Shown: piece after piece, positions 42,318-52,049 of the stretch
Numbering within the stretch: position 1 is the first letter of the stretch
Layout of the letters: the number at the start of each line of letters is the position of its first letter
Assembly: GCA_949296575.1 (NCBI GenBank)
Contig: CASFPE010000027.1
Location: 1 to 64,000 of the forward strand
Origin: an uncultured Bacteroides sp.
GTDB taxonomy: Bacteria > Bacteroidota > Bacteroidia > Bacteroidales > Bacteroidaceae
Length of the DNA stretch: 64,000 nt
Direction of reading: 5' to 3'
Translations under genes and position numbers: made by a program
The notes under the pieces: generated by a model
Told to the model about the DNA's origin: nothing
The model's input: only the letters and a program-made list of their open reading frames with translations
The model's database searches: none

Positions 42318-44336
42318 ATGAACGAAAACAAAGTGATGAACCGTGCTGCCGACAACATACGCATCTTGGCAGCTTCTATGGTGGAAAAAGCTAAATCCGG
42401 ACATCCGGGCGGCGCAATGGGTGGCGCCGACTTTATAAACGTGCTTTACTCGGAATTCCTGGAATACGACCCTGAAAATCCGGCATGGATTGCACGCGAC
42501 CGTTTCTTCCTCGACCCGGGACACATGTCGCCCATGCTGTATTCCACATTGGCCCTCGCCGGCAAGTTCACCATGGACGAGCTGAAAGAATTCCGCCAAT
42601 GGGGCAGCCCTACGCCAGGACACCCGGAAGTAAGCGTGGAAAGAGGCATAGAAAACACCTCAGGCCCGTTAGGACAGGGGCATGCTTACGCCGTCGGAGC
42701 AGCCATCGCTGCCAAATTCCTGCAAGCCCGTTTCGGGGAAGTGATGAACCACACGATATATGCATTCATCTCTGACGGAGGAGTGCAGGAAGAAATATCA
42801 CAAGGCGCCGGAAGGCTCGCCGGCCACTTGGGCTTGGACAACCTAATCATGTTCTACGACTCCAACGACATCCAGCTTTCCACAGCCACCAATGCCGTGA
42901 CCAGCGAAGATGTAGCAAAAAAATATGAAGCTTGGAACTGGAAAGTAATCACCATCAACGGGAACGACGTGGACCAAATACGCCAAGCCTTGAAGGAAGC
43001 CAAAGCTGAAAAGGAACGCCCGACTCTCATCATCGGAAAAACCATCATGGGGAAAGGCGCTATCACCGAAAACGGAGAGAACTTTGAACGCAAATGCTCC
43101 ACACACGGGCAACCGCTAAGCGCAAGCGGCGCATCGTATGAAGCAACCATCAAACATTTAGGCGGCAACCCTGCAGAACCCTTCCAAATATTCCCGGAAG
43201 TAAAAGAACTGTATGCGAAACGCGCCGCAGAACTGAAAGGAATCGTGGCACGCAAAAACGAAAGCAAAGCCAAATGGGCAAAAGAAAACCCGGAACTGGC
43301 AGCCAAGTTAGAATTGTTCTTCTCAGGGAAAGCCCCCGAAGTGGACTGGGACTCCATCCAACAAAAGCCGGACAATGCCACAAGAAACGCATCAGCCACT
43401 GTATTGGGCGCGTTGGCCGCACAAGTAGAAAACATGGTGGTGGCATCTGCCGACCTCTCCAATTCTGACAAAACAGACGGGTTCCTCAAGAAAACACACG
43501 CTTTCACCAAAGGCGACTTCACCGGCGCTTTCCTGCAAGCCGGCGTTTCAGAACTGACCATGGCCTGCGCATGCATTGGCATGTCGCTGCATGGAGGCGT
43601 CATCCCGGCATGTGCCACATTCTTCGTATTCTCCGATTACATGAAACCTGCTGTCCGCATGGCCTGCCTGATGGAACAACCTGTCAAATTCATCTGGAGC
43701 CACGATGCGTTCCGCGTGGGCGAAGACGGGCCTACCCATGAACCCGTGGAACAAGAAGCGCAAATCCGCCTGATGGAAAAACTGAAAAACCACAAAGGAC
43801 ATAACTCCATGCTGGTACTCCGTCCCGCCGATGCGGAAGAAACAACCGGCGCATGGAGACTGGCAATGGAAAACACGCATACGCCAACCGCTTTGATCCT
43901 TTCGCGCCAGAACATAAAGAACCTGCCAGAAGGCAATGACTACAAAGCCATGGACAAAGGGGCTTACATTGTGGCTGGTTCAGACGCAAACCCGGATGTC
44001 ATACTTGTAGCCTCCGGCTCCGAAGTATCCACCTTGATTGCCGGTGCCGAACTTCTTCGGAAAGACAACATCAAGGTACGCATCGTATCCGCGCCTTCTG
44101 AAGGCCTGTTCCGCAGCCAAAGCAAAGAATACCAAGAATCCGTCATCCCGGCAGGTGCAAAAGTATTTGGCCTGACTGCCGGACTGCCCGTCACCTTGGA
44201 AGGCTTGGTTGGCGCCAACGGAAGGGTGTACGGCATGAAATCGTTCGGGTATTCAGCGCCCTACAAAGTATTGGACGAGAAGTTAGGCTTCACCGCCGAA
44301 AATGTTTACAAAGAAGTCAAAACGATGCTGGCATGA
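42318..44336 (+). CDS. tkt: transketolase
   Basis: A 672-residue thiamine-diphosphate enzyme of the pentose phosphate pathway, moving two-carbon units between sugar phosphates. The N-terminal half has KSGHPGGAMGGADF, GPLGQGHAYAVGAA and the ThDP motif SDGGVQEEISQGAG; the pyrimidine half has VVASADLSNSDKT and FSDYMKPAVRMA. ATG 42318 (MNENKVMNRAADN) gives a normal N-terminus and sits just after the -7 box; frames starting upstream run through the repeat region. It overlaps rpiB by ATGA. Confidence 0.95.
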   Translation: MNENKVMNRAADNIRILAASMVEKAKSGHPGGAMGGADFINVLYSEFLEYDPENPAWIARDRFFLDPGHMSPMLYSTLALAGKFTMDELKEFRQWGSPTPGHPEVSVERGIENTSGPLGQGHAYAVGAAIAAKFLQARFGEVMNHTIYAFISDGGVQEEISQGAGRLAGHLGLDNLIMFYDSNDIQLSTATNAVTSEDVAKKYEAWNWKVITINGNDVDQIRQALKEAKAEKERPTLIIGKTIMGKGAITENGENFERKCSTHGQPLSASGASYEATIKHLGGNPAEPFQIFPEVKELYAKRAAELKGIVARKNESKAKWAKENPELAAKLELFFSGKAPEVDWDSIQQKPDNATRNASATVLGALAAQVENMVVASADLSNSDKTDGFLKKTHAFTKGDFTGAFLQAGVSELTMACACIGMSLHGGVIPACATFFVFSDYMKPAVRMACLMEQPVKFIWSHDAFRVGEDGPTHEPVEQEAQIRLMEKLKNHKGHNSMLVLRPADAEETTGAWRLAMENTHTPTALILSRQNIKNLPEGNDYKAMDKGAYIVAGSDANPDVILVASGSEVSTLIAGAELLRKDNIKVRIVSAPSEGLFRSQSKEYQESVIPAGAKVFGLTAGLPVTLEGLVGANGRVYGMKSFGYSAPYKVLDEKLGFTAENVYKEVKTMLA

Positions 44337-44770
44337 AAACAATAGGATTGGCATGCGACCACGCAGGCTTCGCACTCATGACATTTGTCAAAGGCTGGCT
44401 GGAAAAGAAAGGATGGGCATACAAGGACTTTGGCACCCATTCTGCGGAAAGCGTGGACTATCCGGACTATGCCCACCCCTTGGCCCATGCCGTGGAAAAC
44501 GGGGAGTGCCATCCGGGAATAGCCATCTGCGGAAGCGGGAACGGCATCAATATGACGCTGAACAAGCACCAAGGCATACGTGCCGCGCTTTGCTGGACAC
44601 CTGAAATTGCCCATCTGGCACGGCAGCACAATGATGCCAACGTGCTGGTCATGCCCGGAAGGTTCATCACAGAAGATATAGCAGCCGCCATCTTGGACGA
44701 GTTCTTCAGCACGGCATTCGAAGGCGGGCGCCACCAAAGGCGCATCGACAAAATACCGGTAAGGCAATAA
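44333..44770 (+). CDS. rpiB: ribose 5-phosphate isomerase B
   Basis: A 145-residue enzyme interconverting ribose 5-phosphate and ribulose 5-phosphate. N-terminal LACDHAGFALM and the active-site ICGSGNGINMTLNK and GIRAALCWTPE segments are typical of RpiB/LacAB proteins. Coupled to transketolase by ATGA overlap, so the non-oxidative pentose phosphate steps are made together. The transcript ends at a long hairpin between convergent genes. Confidence 0.94.
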   Translation: MKTIGLACDHAGFALMTFVKGWLEKKGWAYKDFGTHSAESVDYPDYAHPLAHAVENGECHPGIAICGSGNGINMTLNKHQGIRAALCWTPEIAHLARQHNDANVLVMPGRFITEDIAAAILDEFFSTAFEGGRHQRRIDKIPVRQ

Positions 44771-44787
44771 GTCTGCATACCTTTAAT

Positions 44788-44830
44788 AATGAAACAGCCC
44801 GGCCTCAAATTGAGGCCGGGCTGTTTCATT
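44788..44830. terminator. bidirectional terminator between rpiB and the BspA-like gene
   Basis: A 21-bp perfect inverted repeat (44788-44808 with 44810-44830) around one central base, GC-rich inside and AT-rich at both ends, so it can work on both strands for the convergent genes. Confidence 0.88.
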
Positions 44831-44856
44831 ATATAAATATAACAACTTTCACCATA

Positions 44857-47244
44857 CTACCTGTTCACTACCTTAAATGTGTGAACTGTTCCACCTGCAC
44901 GGACATTGACAAACAAGATGCCTTCTACATCCGTATGGAACACGATGCTGCCCTCAGCACCTTCCACTGCTTGGAGCATGCGCCCTGTCACATCATACAA
45001 ACGGACATCACAACCGGCCAAAGCCCCCAAATGCACTTCGATGCTGCCTGCATGGGCCGTCACCGTGCATGCACCGGCCACTTCGTCGATGCTGTTGTCG
45101 TTGGAACCGATGTAGTGGATGACAATTTCGGCATTCTCATCACCGTTGCTGTTCTTCACGATGCTGGCCGGGATGACAAGGTAATAATCCGCACCCATTT
45201 CCAAATCTATCGGCTGCACGCCTTCCATGTATTCGTCCCACGGGAACACGTTCACATAGTCGCTGCCCGTATAAACGTTCCATCCCCATTCGGGAGTGAT
45301 GATCTCACCGGCCTGGGCATCCCCTTTGCGAAGCACGATGTCCGGGTTCGGGTCGATGGAAGTCACGCTTTGGCCGAAGCTTACCTCCACAGTCCCCAAC
45401 GATTCCAACTCTGAACCATCGGCAGGATTCACCGTTTCGTAAGTGAACGGAACTGGCGTGTAGCCCACATAGTGCAGCACAATCTTCTGGTTCAATGCGC
45501 CGGCTGCGTTTCGGAACGTCCCTGCCGGGATGACGAAGGTGTATTCCTCGCCTGCCTCCAACGCAAAGGTTTGGTTGTAGTAGTCGTAATCCTGCCCAAC
45601 GATGCCCACGGTGTTGGGTTCGTCTTCTTCCGTGGCGAGCCAGTAGTTGTCCGGCTCTATCAATGTGCCGGTCAGTTCATCGCCTTTATACAACTTGGCT
45701 TCCGGCTGGGTTTCCACAATAGTCACTTCTTCGGGGAAGGTGATCAGCACCTTGCCGAGTTCTTTCAACTCCGTGCCATCGGCAGGGTCAAAGGATGCGG
45801 GCAGGAACACGGCCGGCTGGTCGTCCACGATTTCGTCGAAGCTGCCGCTCCAGTCATAATCGCTCTCGTATGCCTCCTTTGCACCGGCCGGCACATGCAG
45901 CACAGGATTCGGGCCGATAGAATAGAACGGATGGTCATAAGAATCGTACCAGTTCAGCGTGGCAGGCTCAGCCCCCAAGCAATACACATCCGTCAAGGCC
46001 GAACACAAATAGAAAGCATACGTGTCAATCACGGTGATGCCCGCCGGGATGGTAACTTTCTTCAGGTTGGGCATCCGCGCCATGGTGCCTTCGTAAATCG
46101 TGGTCATGCCTTCGGGCAGCACAATTTCTTCTAAACCGCAACCTTGCAAAGCGTATGTTCCCATGAAAACCAACGAGGCGGGGAAGTTCATTTCTTTCAA
46201 GGAAGAACAGTTAATGAAAGCATTGTTATCGAAAGCCCGCATGGTCTCCGGCAACGTTACTTTCGTTAACGAGGTTGCGCCGTCGAACGCGCCGCCGCTG
46301 ATGCCCACGCAGCCATCGGCCACCGTCACTTCCGTCACCGTCGATTTGGGCGGAAAGGCGTAGAGCAACGTCTTGTCGGCACTGTACAGGATGCCATCCA
46401 CGAGGGTCAGCCCCGTGTTGCCTTCTGCCAATTCAAAGCCGGACACATTCGTGGCACCAAACACGCCGTTGCCCAAGCTCTTCACCCCGGCAGGGATGGT
46501 GACGGTACCTTCCAAGGCTGTACATTCATTGAACAAAAAGTCCGGAAGGGTTTCCAATTGGGTGGCAGGCGTCATATCCACCTCGGCCAATGCCTCGCAC
46601 TGGCGGAACGTGCCTTCGTCCATCGTGCGAAGGTTCGCGCCAAAGGTGACTTTCGCCAAGTTCGGGCAACGTTGGAACACGTTGCTGCCCACCGTCTCGC
46701 ACGCATCGGGGAAGGTGAACTCCGCAATGCCGGATCTGTAGAAACTGCCGCCGCCGATGGATTTCACCGTGGAAGGCAGCGTGATGGACTGCAACGCACT
46801 GCTCATGTAGAAGCAATCATCGGGGATCTCCGTGATGCCCTCCGGCAGATCGATGGAAGGCAAAGACTCCATGTAAGCAAAAGCGTAAGCCCCCAAGGTG
46901 CGGAGGTTCTCCGACACCACCAATTCCGTGACAGCACCTGCATCATTCATGCCGCTGTACGCCACCTCGGTAATCGTGTTGGGCATCACGACCTTGGTCG
47001 TCACATTATTATAACTGAACGCATCCTCCAAGATGCTCGTCACGGTATAAGTCTTTCCGCCATTCTCCACCGTTTCCGGTATAATCACTTCCGGCAATTC
47101 GTTGGCATTGCTCAACCCCGCCGTCGTCTCGCCGGTCACTGTAAACTCCATCCCTTCGTAGGTGAACACCGCCGGTTCACTCTCTTGGGCATTCAAGCCA
47201 CATAGTGCAGCCGTAGCCAGCACAGTAAGTAACAATCTTTTCAT
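44857..47244 (-). CDS. BspA-like leucine-rich repeat surface protein with C-terminal sorting domain
   Basis: A 795-residue secreted protein. Signal peptide to about residue 20; BspA LRR_5 repeats from about 95 to 420 (SIDLPEGITEIPDDCFYMS, SITLPSTVKSIGGGSFYRS); two related beta modules each opening with PADGTELKELGKVLITF / PADGSELESLGTVEVSF; and a C-terminal domain CDVRLYDVTGRMLQAV...GTVHTFKVVNR, resembling the type IX secretion sorting domain. Likely surface adhesin by family. Own promoter; it shares a terminator with rpiB. Confidence 0.87.
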   Translation of the reverse strand: MKRLLLTVLATAALCGLNAQESEPAVFTYEGMEFTVTGETTAGLSNANELPEVIIPETVENGGKTYTVTSILEDAFSYNNVTTKVVMPNTITEVAYSGMNDAGAVTELVVSENLRTLGAYAFAYMESLPSIDLPEGITEIPDDCFYMSSALQSITLPSTVKSIGGGSFYRSGIAEFTFPDACETVGSNVFQRCPNLAKVTFGANLRTMDEGTFRQCEALAEVDMTPATQLETLPDFLFNECTALEGTVTIPAGVKSLGNGVFGATNVSGFELAEGNTGLTLVDGILYSADKTLLYAFPPKSTVTEVTVADGCVGISGGAFDGATSLTKVTLPETMRAFDNNAFINCSSLKEMNFPASLVFMGTYALQGCGLEEIVLPEGMTTIYEGTMARMPNLKKVTIPAGITVIDTYAFYLCSALTDVYCLGAEPATLNWYDSYDHPFYSIGPNPVLHVPAGAKEAYESDYDWSGSFDEIVDDQPAVFLPASFDPADGTELKELGKVLITFPEEVTIVETQPEAKLYKGDELTGTLIEPDNYWLATEEDEPNTVGIVGQDYDYYNQTFALEAGEEYTFVIPAGTFRNAAGALNQKIVLHYVGYTPVPFTYETVNPADGSELESLGTVEVSFGQSVTSIDPNPDIVLRKGDAQAGEIITPEWGWNVYTGSDYVNVFPWDEYMEGVQPIDLEMGADYYLVIPASIVKNSNGDENAEIVIHYIGSNDNSIDEVAGACTVTAHAGSIEVHLGALAGCDVRLYDVTGRMLQAVEGAEGSIVFHTDVEGILFVNVRAGGTVHTFKVVNR

Positions 47245-47271
47245 AATCTTACAATTTTAAAAGTCCAAGAG

Positions 47272-47306
47272 CAAATATAGTGACATTTATTATAAAAGCA
47301 AGCAAA
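47272..47306 (-). promoter_or_regulatory. promoter of the BspA-like gene
   Basis: Minus-strand -7 TATATTTG at 47272-47279 and -33 TTTG at 47303-47306, 23 bases apart. About 28 bases before the ATG at 47244. Confidence 0.6.
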
Positions 47307-47404
47307 TCTACGGACTTTATCAGAAAAACTTTAAAAAAACGCCCGCACAAGCGTGCAAAGACGGCGGGATGAACAACCCCGGACACCTCCATGGGAACTT
47401 CCAT

Positions 47405-47588
47405 CCATGCGGGCAAGAACTTCAAGACTGCTTGGAAGAAACTTCCATTCGCACGGGTGAAAATTTCTGCCGTCGTCGTCATTTATACAAATGACGACGA
47501 CATTTTCACAAACGACGACGACGGCTGCACAGGCAGCGACGACAGCAGAAAGAGGTGCGCGGCTGGCCGGAAGTTCCCATGCGGGCAA
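47405..47588. repeat. 21-bp phased GAC-rich array flanked by direct repeats
   Basis: Cores GTCGTCGTC (47472), GACGACGAC (47493), GACGACGAC (47514) and AGCGACGAC (47535) recur at exactly 21 bases. The first is inverted, giving two exclusive stems: 47472-47484 with 47489-47501 (13 bp) or 47469-47480 with 47514-47525 (12 bp). A 12-base direct repeat CCATGCGGGCAA brackets the region at 47405-47416 and 47577-47588. This is the divergent gap between the BspA-like gene and hydB; no gene is seen. Confidence 0.7.
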
Positions 47589-47658
47589 ACGGGAGTTCCT
47601 GCCCGGCCAAACACAATTTAGAAACAGTATAAAATACGCATAATATCCGCATATTCTT

Positions 47659-47688
47659 TTTGCCCATCGACGCATTTGCTTACCTTTG
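47659..47688 (+). promoter_or_regulatory. promoter of the hydBAC operon
   Basis: -33 TTTG at 47659-47662 and -7 TACCTTTG at 47681-47688, with 18 bases between them. Only 23 bases separate the -7 box from the ATG at 47712, so the leader is short. Confidence 0.8.
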
Positions 47689-47711
47689 CCAAAAACCTTA
47701 ATCCAGTACCT

Positions 47712-49619
47712 ATGAAGATAGTATCCCTTAACGACCTTCAACAAATCAAGAAAAAGGCAGAAGCCCTGCTCTCCCTGCGCGAAGCCAGCGACAAGGAAGC
47801 ACAGGAACAAGCCTGCGGGCTGGCATCAGGCACCACGCACATGCAGGTCCTGATATGCGGAGGCACAGGCTGCAAAGCCTCATCAAGCCACCTCATCGCC
47901 GAAAACTTCAACAAGTTGCTCCAAAAGTATGAAATCAGCGACAAGATTGACGTCATCACCACCGGCTGCTTCGGATTCTGCGAGAAAGGCCCCATCGTGA
48001 AAATCATCCCGGACAACACTTTCTACACGCAAGTGACGCCGGACGACGTGGAAGAAATCGTGTCCAAGCACATCATCAGCGGAAACAAAGTAGAACGCCT
48101 GCTCTATGTGGATCCCAAGAACGGGCAACACGTGAGCGACTCCAAGCACATGGACTTCTACCGGAAGCAAATGCGCATCGCACTGCGCAATTGCGGCACC
48201 ATCGACCCGGAAAACATCGAGGAATACATCGCCCGCGACGGCTACATGGCCTTGGCCGACTGCCTGCTCCACAAAAAGCCCATGGAAGTCATCGACCTCA
48301 TCAAAAAATCCGGCCTCAGGGGAAGAGGAGGCGGCGGATTCCCCACCGGGCTGAAATGGGAATTCGCCCACAAGCAAGAATCCGACATCAAATACGTGGT
48401 GTGCAACGCTGATGAAGGAGACCCCGGCGCCTTCATGGACCGCTCCATCATGGAAGGCGACCCTCACTCCATCGTAGAGGCCATGACCGTGTGCGGGTAC
48501 TCCATCGGGGCGCCCAAGGGATTGGTCTACATCCGCGCGGAATACCCCTTGGCCATCCAACGCCTGAGGATAGCCATCAAACAAGCCCGCGAATACGGGC
48601 TGCTGGGAGAAAGAATATTCGGGACAGACTTCTCTTTCGACATCGAGATACGCTACGGTGCAGGAGCATTCGTGTGCGGGGAGGAGACCGCCCTCATCCA
48701 CTCCATGGAAGGCAAGCGCGGCGAACCCACCCTGAAGCCGCCCTTTCCCGCCGAGTCCGGCTACCTGGGCAAGCCGACGAACGTGAACAACGTGGAGACT
48801 TTCGCCAACATCCCCATCATCCTAACCAAAGGGCCGGAATGGTTCGCCTCCATCGGCACGGAAAAATCGAAAGGCACCAAAGTGTTCGCCCTGGCAGGAA
48901 AAATCAACAACGTGGGGCTCATTGAAGTACCCATGGGAACCACCCTGCGCGAAGTCATCTACGACATCGGCGGCGGCATCAAGAACGGCAAGAAGTTCAA
49001 GGCTGTGCAGACCGGCGGGCCCTCCGGCGGATGCCTCACCGAAAAGCATCTGGACACGCCCATCGACTTCGACAACCTGCTCGCCGCAGGCTCCATGATG
49101 GGCAGCGGCGGCATGATCGTCATGGACGAGGACGACTGCATGGTGTCCGTGGCGCGCTTCTACCTCGACTTCACCGTGGAAGAATCCTGCGGGAAATGCA
49201 CCCCCTGCCGCATCGGCAACAAGCGGCTGCTGGAACTGCTGAACAAAATCACCGAAGGCAAAGCCACGGAAAAAGACCTGGAAACGCTCTCCACCCTCGG
49301 CAAGGTCATCAAGGACACTGCCTTGTGCGGGTTGGGGCAGACATCGCCCAACCCCGTGCTGTCCACCCTCGACAACTTCTACGAGGAATACGCGGAACAC
49401 GTGCGCGACCACAAGTGCCGCGCCAAGCAATGCAAGGCGTTGCTCACCTACTCCATCAACCCCGACCTGTGCATCGGGTGCCACCTGTGTTTCAAGCACT
49501 GCCCTGCCAACGCCATCGCGGGCGACATCCGCAAACCGCACTCCATCAATCCCGACCTCTGCATCAAATGCGGGATGTGCATGGCACGCTGCAAATTCAA
49601 AGCTATATCCGTCTGCTAA
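47712..49619 (+). CDS. hydB: NAD(P)-linked [FeFe] hydrogenase, NuoF-like subunit
   Basis: A 635-residue flavin and Fe-S subunit that exchanges electrons between NADH and the hydrogenase core. An N-terminal thioredoxin-like [2Fe-2S] domain (ICGGTGC near residue 46, TTGCFGFCEKGP), then the NuoF fold with FMN/NADH loop RGRGGGGFPTGLKW near 203, a [4Fe-4S] site ESCGKCTPCRIG near 490, and a C-terminal two-cluster ferredoxin (LCIGCHLCFKHC, LCIKCGMCMARC). This layout is that of HydB/HndC in trimeric electron-bifurcating hydrogenases. First gene of a three-gene operon. ATG 47712 follows the promoter. Confidence 0.93.
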   Translation: MKIVSLNDLQQIKKKAEALLSLREASDKEAQEQACGLASGTTHMQVLICGGTGCKASSSHLIAENFNKLLQKYEISDKIDVITTGCFGFCEKGPIVKIIPDNTFYTQVTPDDVEEIVSKHIISGNKVERLLYVDPKNGQHVSDSKHMDFYRKQMRIALRNCGTIDPENIEEYIARDGYMALADCLLHKKPMEVIDLIKKSGLRGRGGGGFPTGLKWEFAHKQESDIKYVVCNADEGDPGAFMDRSIMEGDPHSIVEAMTVCGYSIGAPKGLVYIRAEYPLAIQRLRIAIKQAREYGLLGERIFGTDFSFDIEIRYGAGAFVCGEETALIHSMEGKRGEPTLKPPFPAESGYLGKPTNVNNVETFANIPIILTKGPEWFASIGTEKSKGTKVFALAGKINNVGLIEVPMGTTLREVIYDIGGGIKNGKKFKAVQTGGPSGGCLTEKHLDTPIDFDNLLAAGSMMGSGGMIVMDEDDCMVSVARFYLDFTVEESCGKCTPCRIGNKRLLELLNKITEGKATEKDLETLSTLGKVIKDTALCGLGQTSPNPVLSTLDNFYEEYAEHVRDHKCRAKQCKALLTYSINPDLCIGCHLCFKHCPANAIAGDIRKPHSINPDLCIKCGMCMARCKFKAISVC

Positions 49620-49631
49620 ACCTGTAACACC

Positions 49632-51395
49632 ATGGAAAAACAAGTCACACTGCAAATAGACCACCATTTCATCACCGTGCCTGAAGGCAGCACCATCTTG
49701 GAAGCCGCCCGCGAGATAGGCATCGACATCCCCACCTTGTGCCACATCGACCTGAAAGGCACGTGCGTGAAGAACAACCCCGCCTCGTGCCGCATCTGCG
49801 TCGTCGAAGTGGAAGGCCGGCGCAACCTCGCCCCGGCATGCGCCACCCGCTGCACCGAGGGCATGAAGGTGCATACCAGCACGCTGCGCGTGATGAACGC
49901 GAGGAAAATCGTGGCCGAGCTTATCTTGTCCGACCACCCCAACGAGTGCCTCACCTGCCCCAAGTCCGGCAACTGCGAACTGCAGACATTGGCGTTGCGC
50001 TTCAATATCCGCGAGATGCCATTCAACGGCGGGGAACTGTCCGCACGCAAGCGGGAAACCACGTCGTCCATCATCCGCAACATGGACAAGTGCATCTTCT
50101 GCCGCCGGTGCGAAAGCGTGTGCAACGACGTGCAGACCGTGGGAGCCATCGGCGCCATACGCCGGGGCTTCAACACCACGATAGCCCCCGCCTTCGACAA
50201 GATGATGGCCGACAGCGAATGCACCTACTGCGGGCAGTGCGTGGCTGTATGCCCCGTGGGCGCCCTCACCGAACGCGACCACACCAACCGCCTCCTGGAA
50301 GACTTGGCCAACCCGCAGAAGACCGTCATCGTGCAGACCGCGCCGGCCGTGCGCGCCGCATTGGGAGAGGAGTTCGGCATGCCTCCCGGCACCCTCGTCA
50401 CCGGCAAGATGGTCTATGCCCTGCGGGAACTGGGGTTCGACTATGTGTTCGACACCGACTTCGCCGCCGACCTCACCATCATGGAGGAGGGCGCGGAGAT
50501 ACTGAACCGCCTCGGCCGCTACCTGGACGGCGACACATCCGTGCGCCTGCCCATCCTGACCTCCTGCTGCCCGGCGTGGGTGAACTTCTTCGAACACCAG
50601 TTCCCCGACCTGCTCGACATCCCGTCCACCGCACGGTCGCCGCAGCAGATGTTCGGTTCCGTGGCCAAGCACGTGTGGGCGAAGAAGACGGGCATCCCTG
50701 CGGAACAGCTCGTCGTGGTCTCCATCATGCCCTGCCTGGCCAAGAAGTATGAATGCGACCGCGAGGAATTCAAGCCCGGCGGCATCCCCGACGTGGACTA
50801 CTCCATCACCACCCGCGAACTGGCCCGCCTCATCAAACGGGCGAACATCGGCTTCACGCTCCTGCCCGACGCAGAGTTCGACAACCCGATGGGCGCCTCC
50901 ACCGGCGCGGGCGCCATCTTCGGCGCCACGGGCGGCGTGATGGAAGCCGCCCTCCGCACTGTCTACGAGACGTACACGGGAAAGGCGCTCCAGAAGGTGG
51001 ACTTCGAGCAGGTGCGCGGGCTGGAAGGCGTGCGCCATGCCAACATCGACCTCGGCGGCTTCGAGCTGAAGGTGGGCATCGCCCACGGCCTGGGCAACGC
51101 CCGCCACCTCCTTGAGAACGTCCGCAACGGCCGGAACGAATACCACGTCATCGAAATCATGGCATGCCCCGGAGGCTGTATCGGGGGAGGAGGGCAGCCC
51201 CTGCACCACGGCAACTCCTCCATCCTCTACGCGCGGGCCAACGCCCTCTACCGCGAGGACGCCAACAAGCCCCTGCGCAAGTCGCACGAGAACCCCTACA
51301 TCAAGGAACTCTACGAGGAATGCCTCGGCAAGCCCCTCAGCGAGGAGGCCGAACGCCTCCTGCACACGCATTATTTCAACAAATCCATTAACTGA
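49632..51395 (+). CDS. hydA: [FeFe] hydrogenase catalytic subunit, group A
   Basis: A 587-residue catalytic subunit. N-terminal [2Fe-2S] domain (SCRICVVEV), a His-ligated cluster segment (HPNECLTCPKSGNC), two [4Fe-4S] motifs (CIFCRRCESVC, CTYCGQCVAVC) and the H-cluster domain with TSCCPAWVNF near 309, MPCLAKKYEC near 365 and MACPGGCIGGGGQP near 508. All cluster ligands of group A enzymes appear present. It reduces protons or oxidises H2; with HydB and HydC it probably couples ferredoxin and NADH. Twelve bases after hydB. Confidence 0.95.
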   Translation: MEKQVTLQIDHHFITVPEGSTILEAAREIGIDIPTLCHIDLKGTCVKNNPASCRICVVEVEGRRNLAPACATRCTEGMKVHTSTLRVMNARKIVAELILSDHPNECLTCPKSGNCELQTLALRFNIREMPFNGGELSARKRETTSSIIRNMDKCIFCRRCESVCNDVQTVGAIGAIRRGFNTTIAPAFDKMMADSECTYCGQCVAVCPVGALTERDHTNRLLEDLANPQKTVIVQTAPAVRAALGEEFGMPPGTLVTGKMVYALRELGFDYVFDTDFAADLTIMEEGAEILNRLGRYLDGDTSVRLPILTSCCPAWVNFFEHQFPDLLDIPSTARSPQQMFGSVAKHVWAKKTGIPAEQLVVVSIMPCLAKKYECDREEFKPGGIPDVDYSITTRELARLIKRANIGFTLLPDAEFDNPMGASTGAGAIFGATGGVMEAALRTVYETYTGKALQKVDFEQVRGLEGVRHANIDLGGFELKVGIAHGLGNARHLLENVRNGRNEYHVIEIMACPGGCIGGGGQPLHHGNSSILYARANALYREDANKPLRKSHENPYIKELYEECLGKPLSEEAERLLHTHYFNKSIN

Positions 51396-51409
51396 AATAC
51401 CTTGAAGAC

Positions 51410-51883
51410 ATGGCTGACAATTTACCTTGCAACATCATAGAGCAGGTGCAGACCATCTGCGACAAGCACGGGAACAACCCCGGCGAACTCATCAACATCC
51501 TCCACGAGGCACAGCACCTCATGGGATACCTCCCGGAGGAGATGCAGCGCGTCATCGCGCGGAAGCTCAACATACCGGTGTCGAAGGTCTACGGCGTGGT
51601 CACCTTCTACACCTTCTTCACCATGACCCCCAAGGGGAAATACCCCATCTCCGTGTGCATGGGGACGGCCTGCTACGTGCGCGGCTCCGAGAAGCTGCTG
51701 GAGGAGTTCAAGCGGCTGCTCGGCATCGAGGTGGGCGAGACGACCCCCGACGGGAAGTTCTCCCTCGACTGCCTGCGCTGCGTGGGCGCCTGCGGCCTGG
51801 CCCCCGTGGTGATGATCGGCGAGAAGGTGTACGGCCGCCTCCAGCCCATCGACGTGAAGAAGATACTCGACGAGTTCGAGTAA
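51410..51883 (+). CDS. hydC: [FeFe] hydrogenase NuoE-like subunit
   Basis: A 157-residue subunit of the NuoE/24-kDa type with one [2Fe-2S] cluster: CMGTACYVRG near 83 and LDCLRCVGACGLAPVV near 122. Helical N-terminus with ILHEAQHLMGYLPEEMQ. It completes the HydBAC trimer. An operon order of B-A-C with gaps of 12 and 14 bases suggests stoichiometric expression. A terminator follows. Confidence 0.95.
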   Translation: MADNLPCNIIEQVQTICDKHGNNPGELINILHEAQHLMGYLPEEMQRVIARKLNIPVSKVYGVVTFYTFFTMTPKGKYPISVCMGTACYVRGSEKLLEEFKRLLGIEVGETTPDGKFSLDCLRCVGACGLAPVVMIGEKVYGRLQPIDVKKILDEFE

Positions 51884-51913
51884 GCCCCGCGCAGTAACAT
51901 ATTTACACATCGC

Positions 51914-51960
51914 AGCCCGCACGGCCTTCCCGGAAAGGAGCCATGCGGGCTTCCGTTTTT
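51914..51960 (+). terminator. terminator after hydC
   Basis: AGCCCGCA at 51914-51921 pairs with TGCGGGCT at 51944-51951, with further pairing inside, and is followed by TTCCGTTTTT. Confidence 0.8.
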
Positions 51961-52049
51961 CCCGGCGGCAGCCCCGCCATTGCCCCGCAAGGAACATCCC
52001 CCCGCCCCGCAAAACATGCCCCACAGCCCCGTGTGGAGGGGGTGAAACC

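Noticed and set aside
48822-51371. 849-codon minus-strand open frame opposite hydB/hydA
   Set aside because: Antisense to Fe-S proteins with intact motifs; Gly/Ala/Val/His-biased sequence without any domain.
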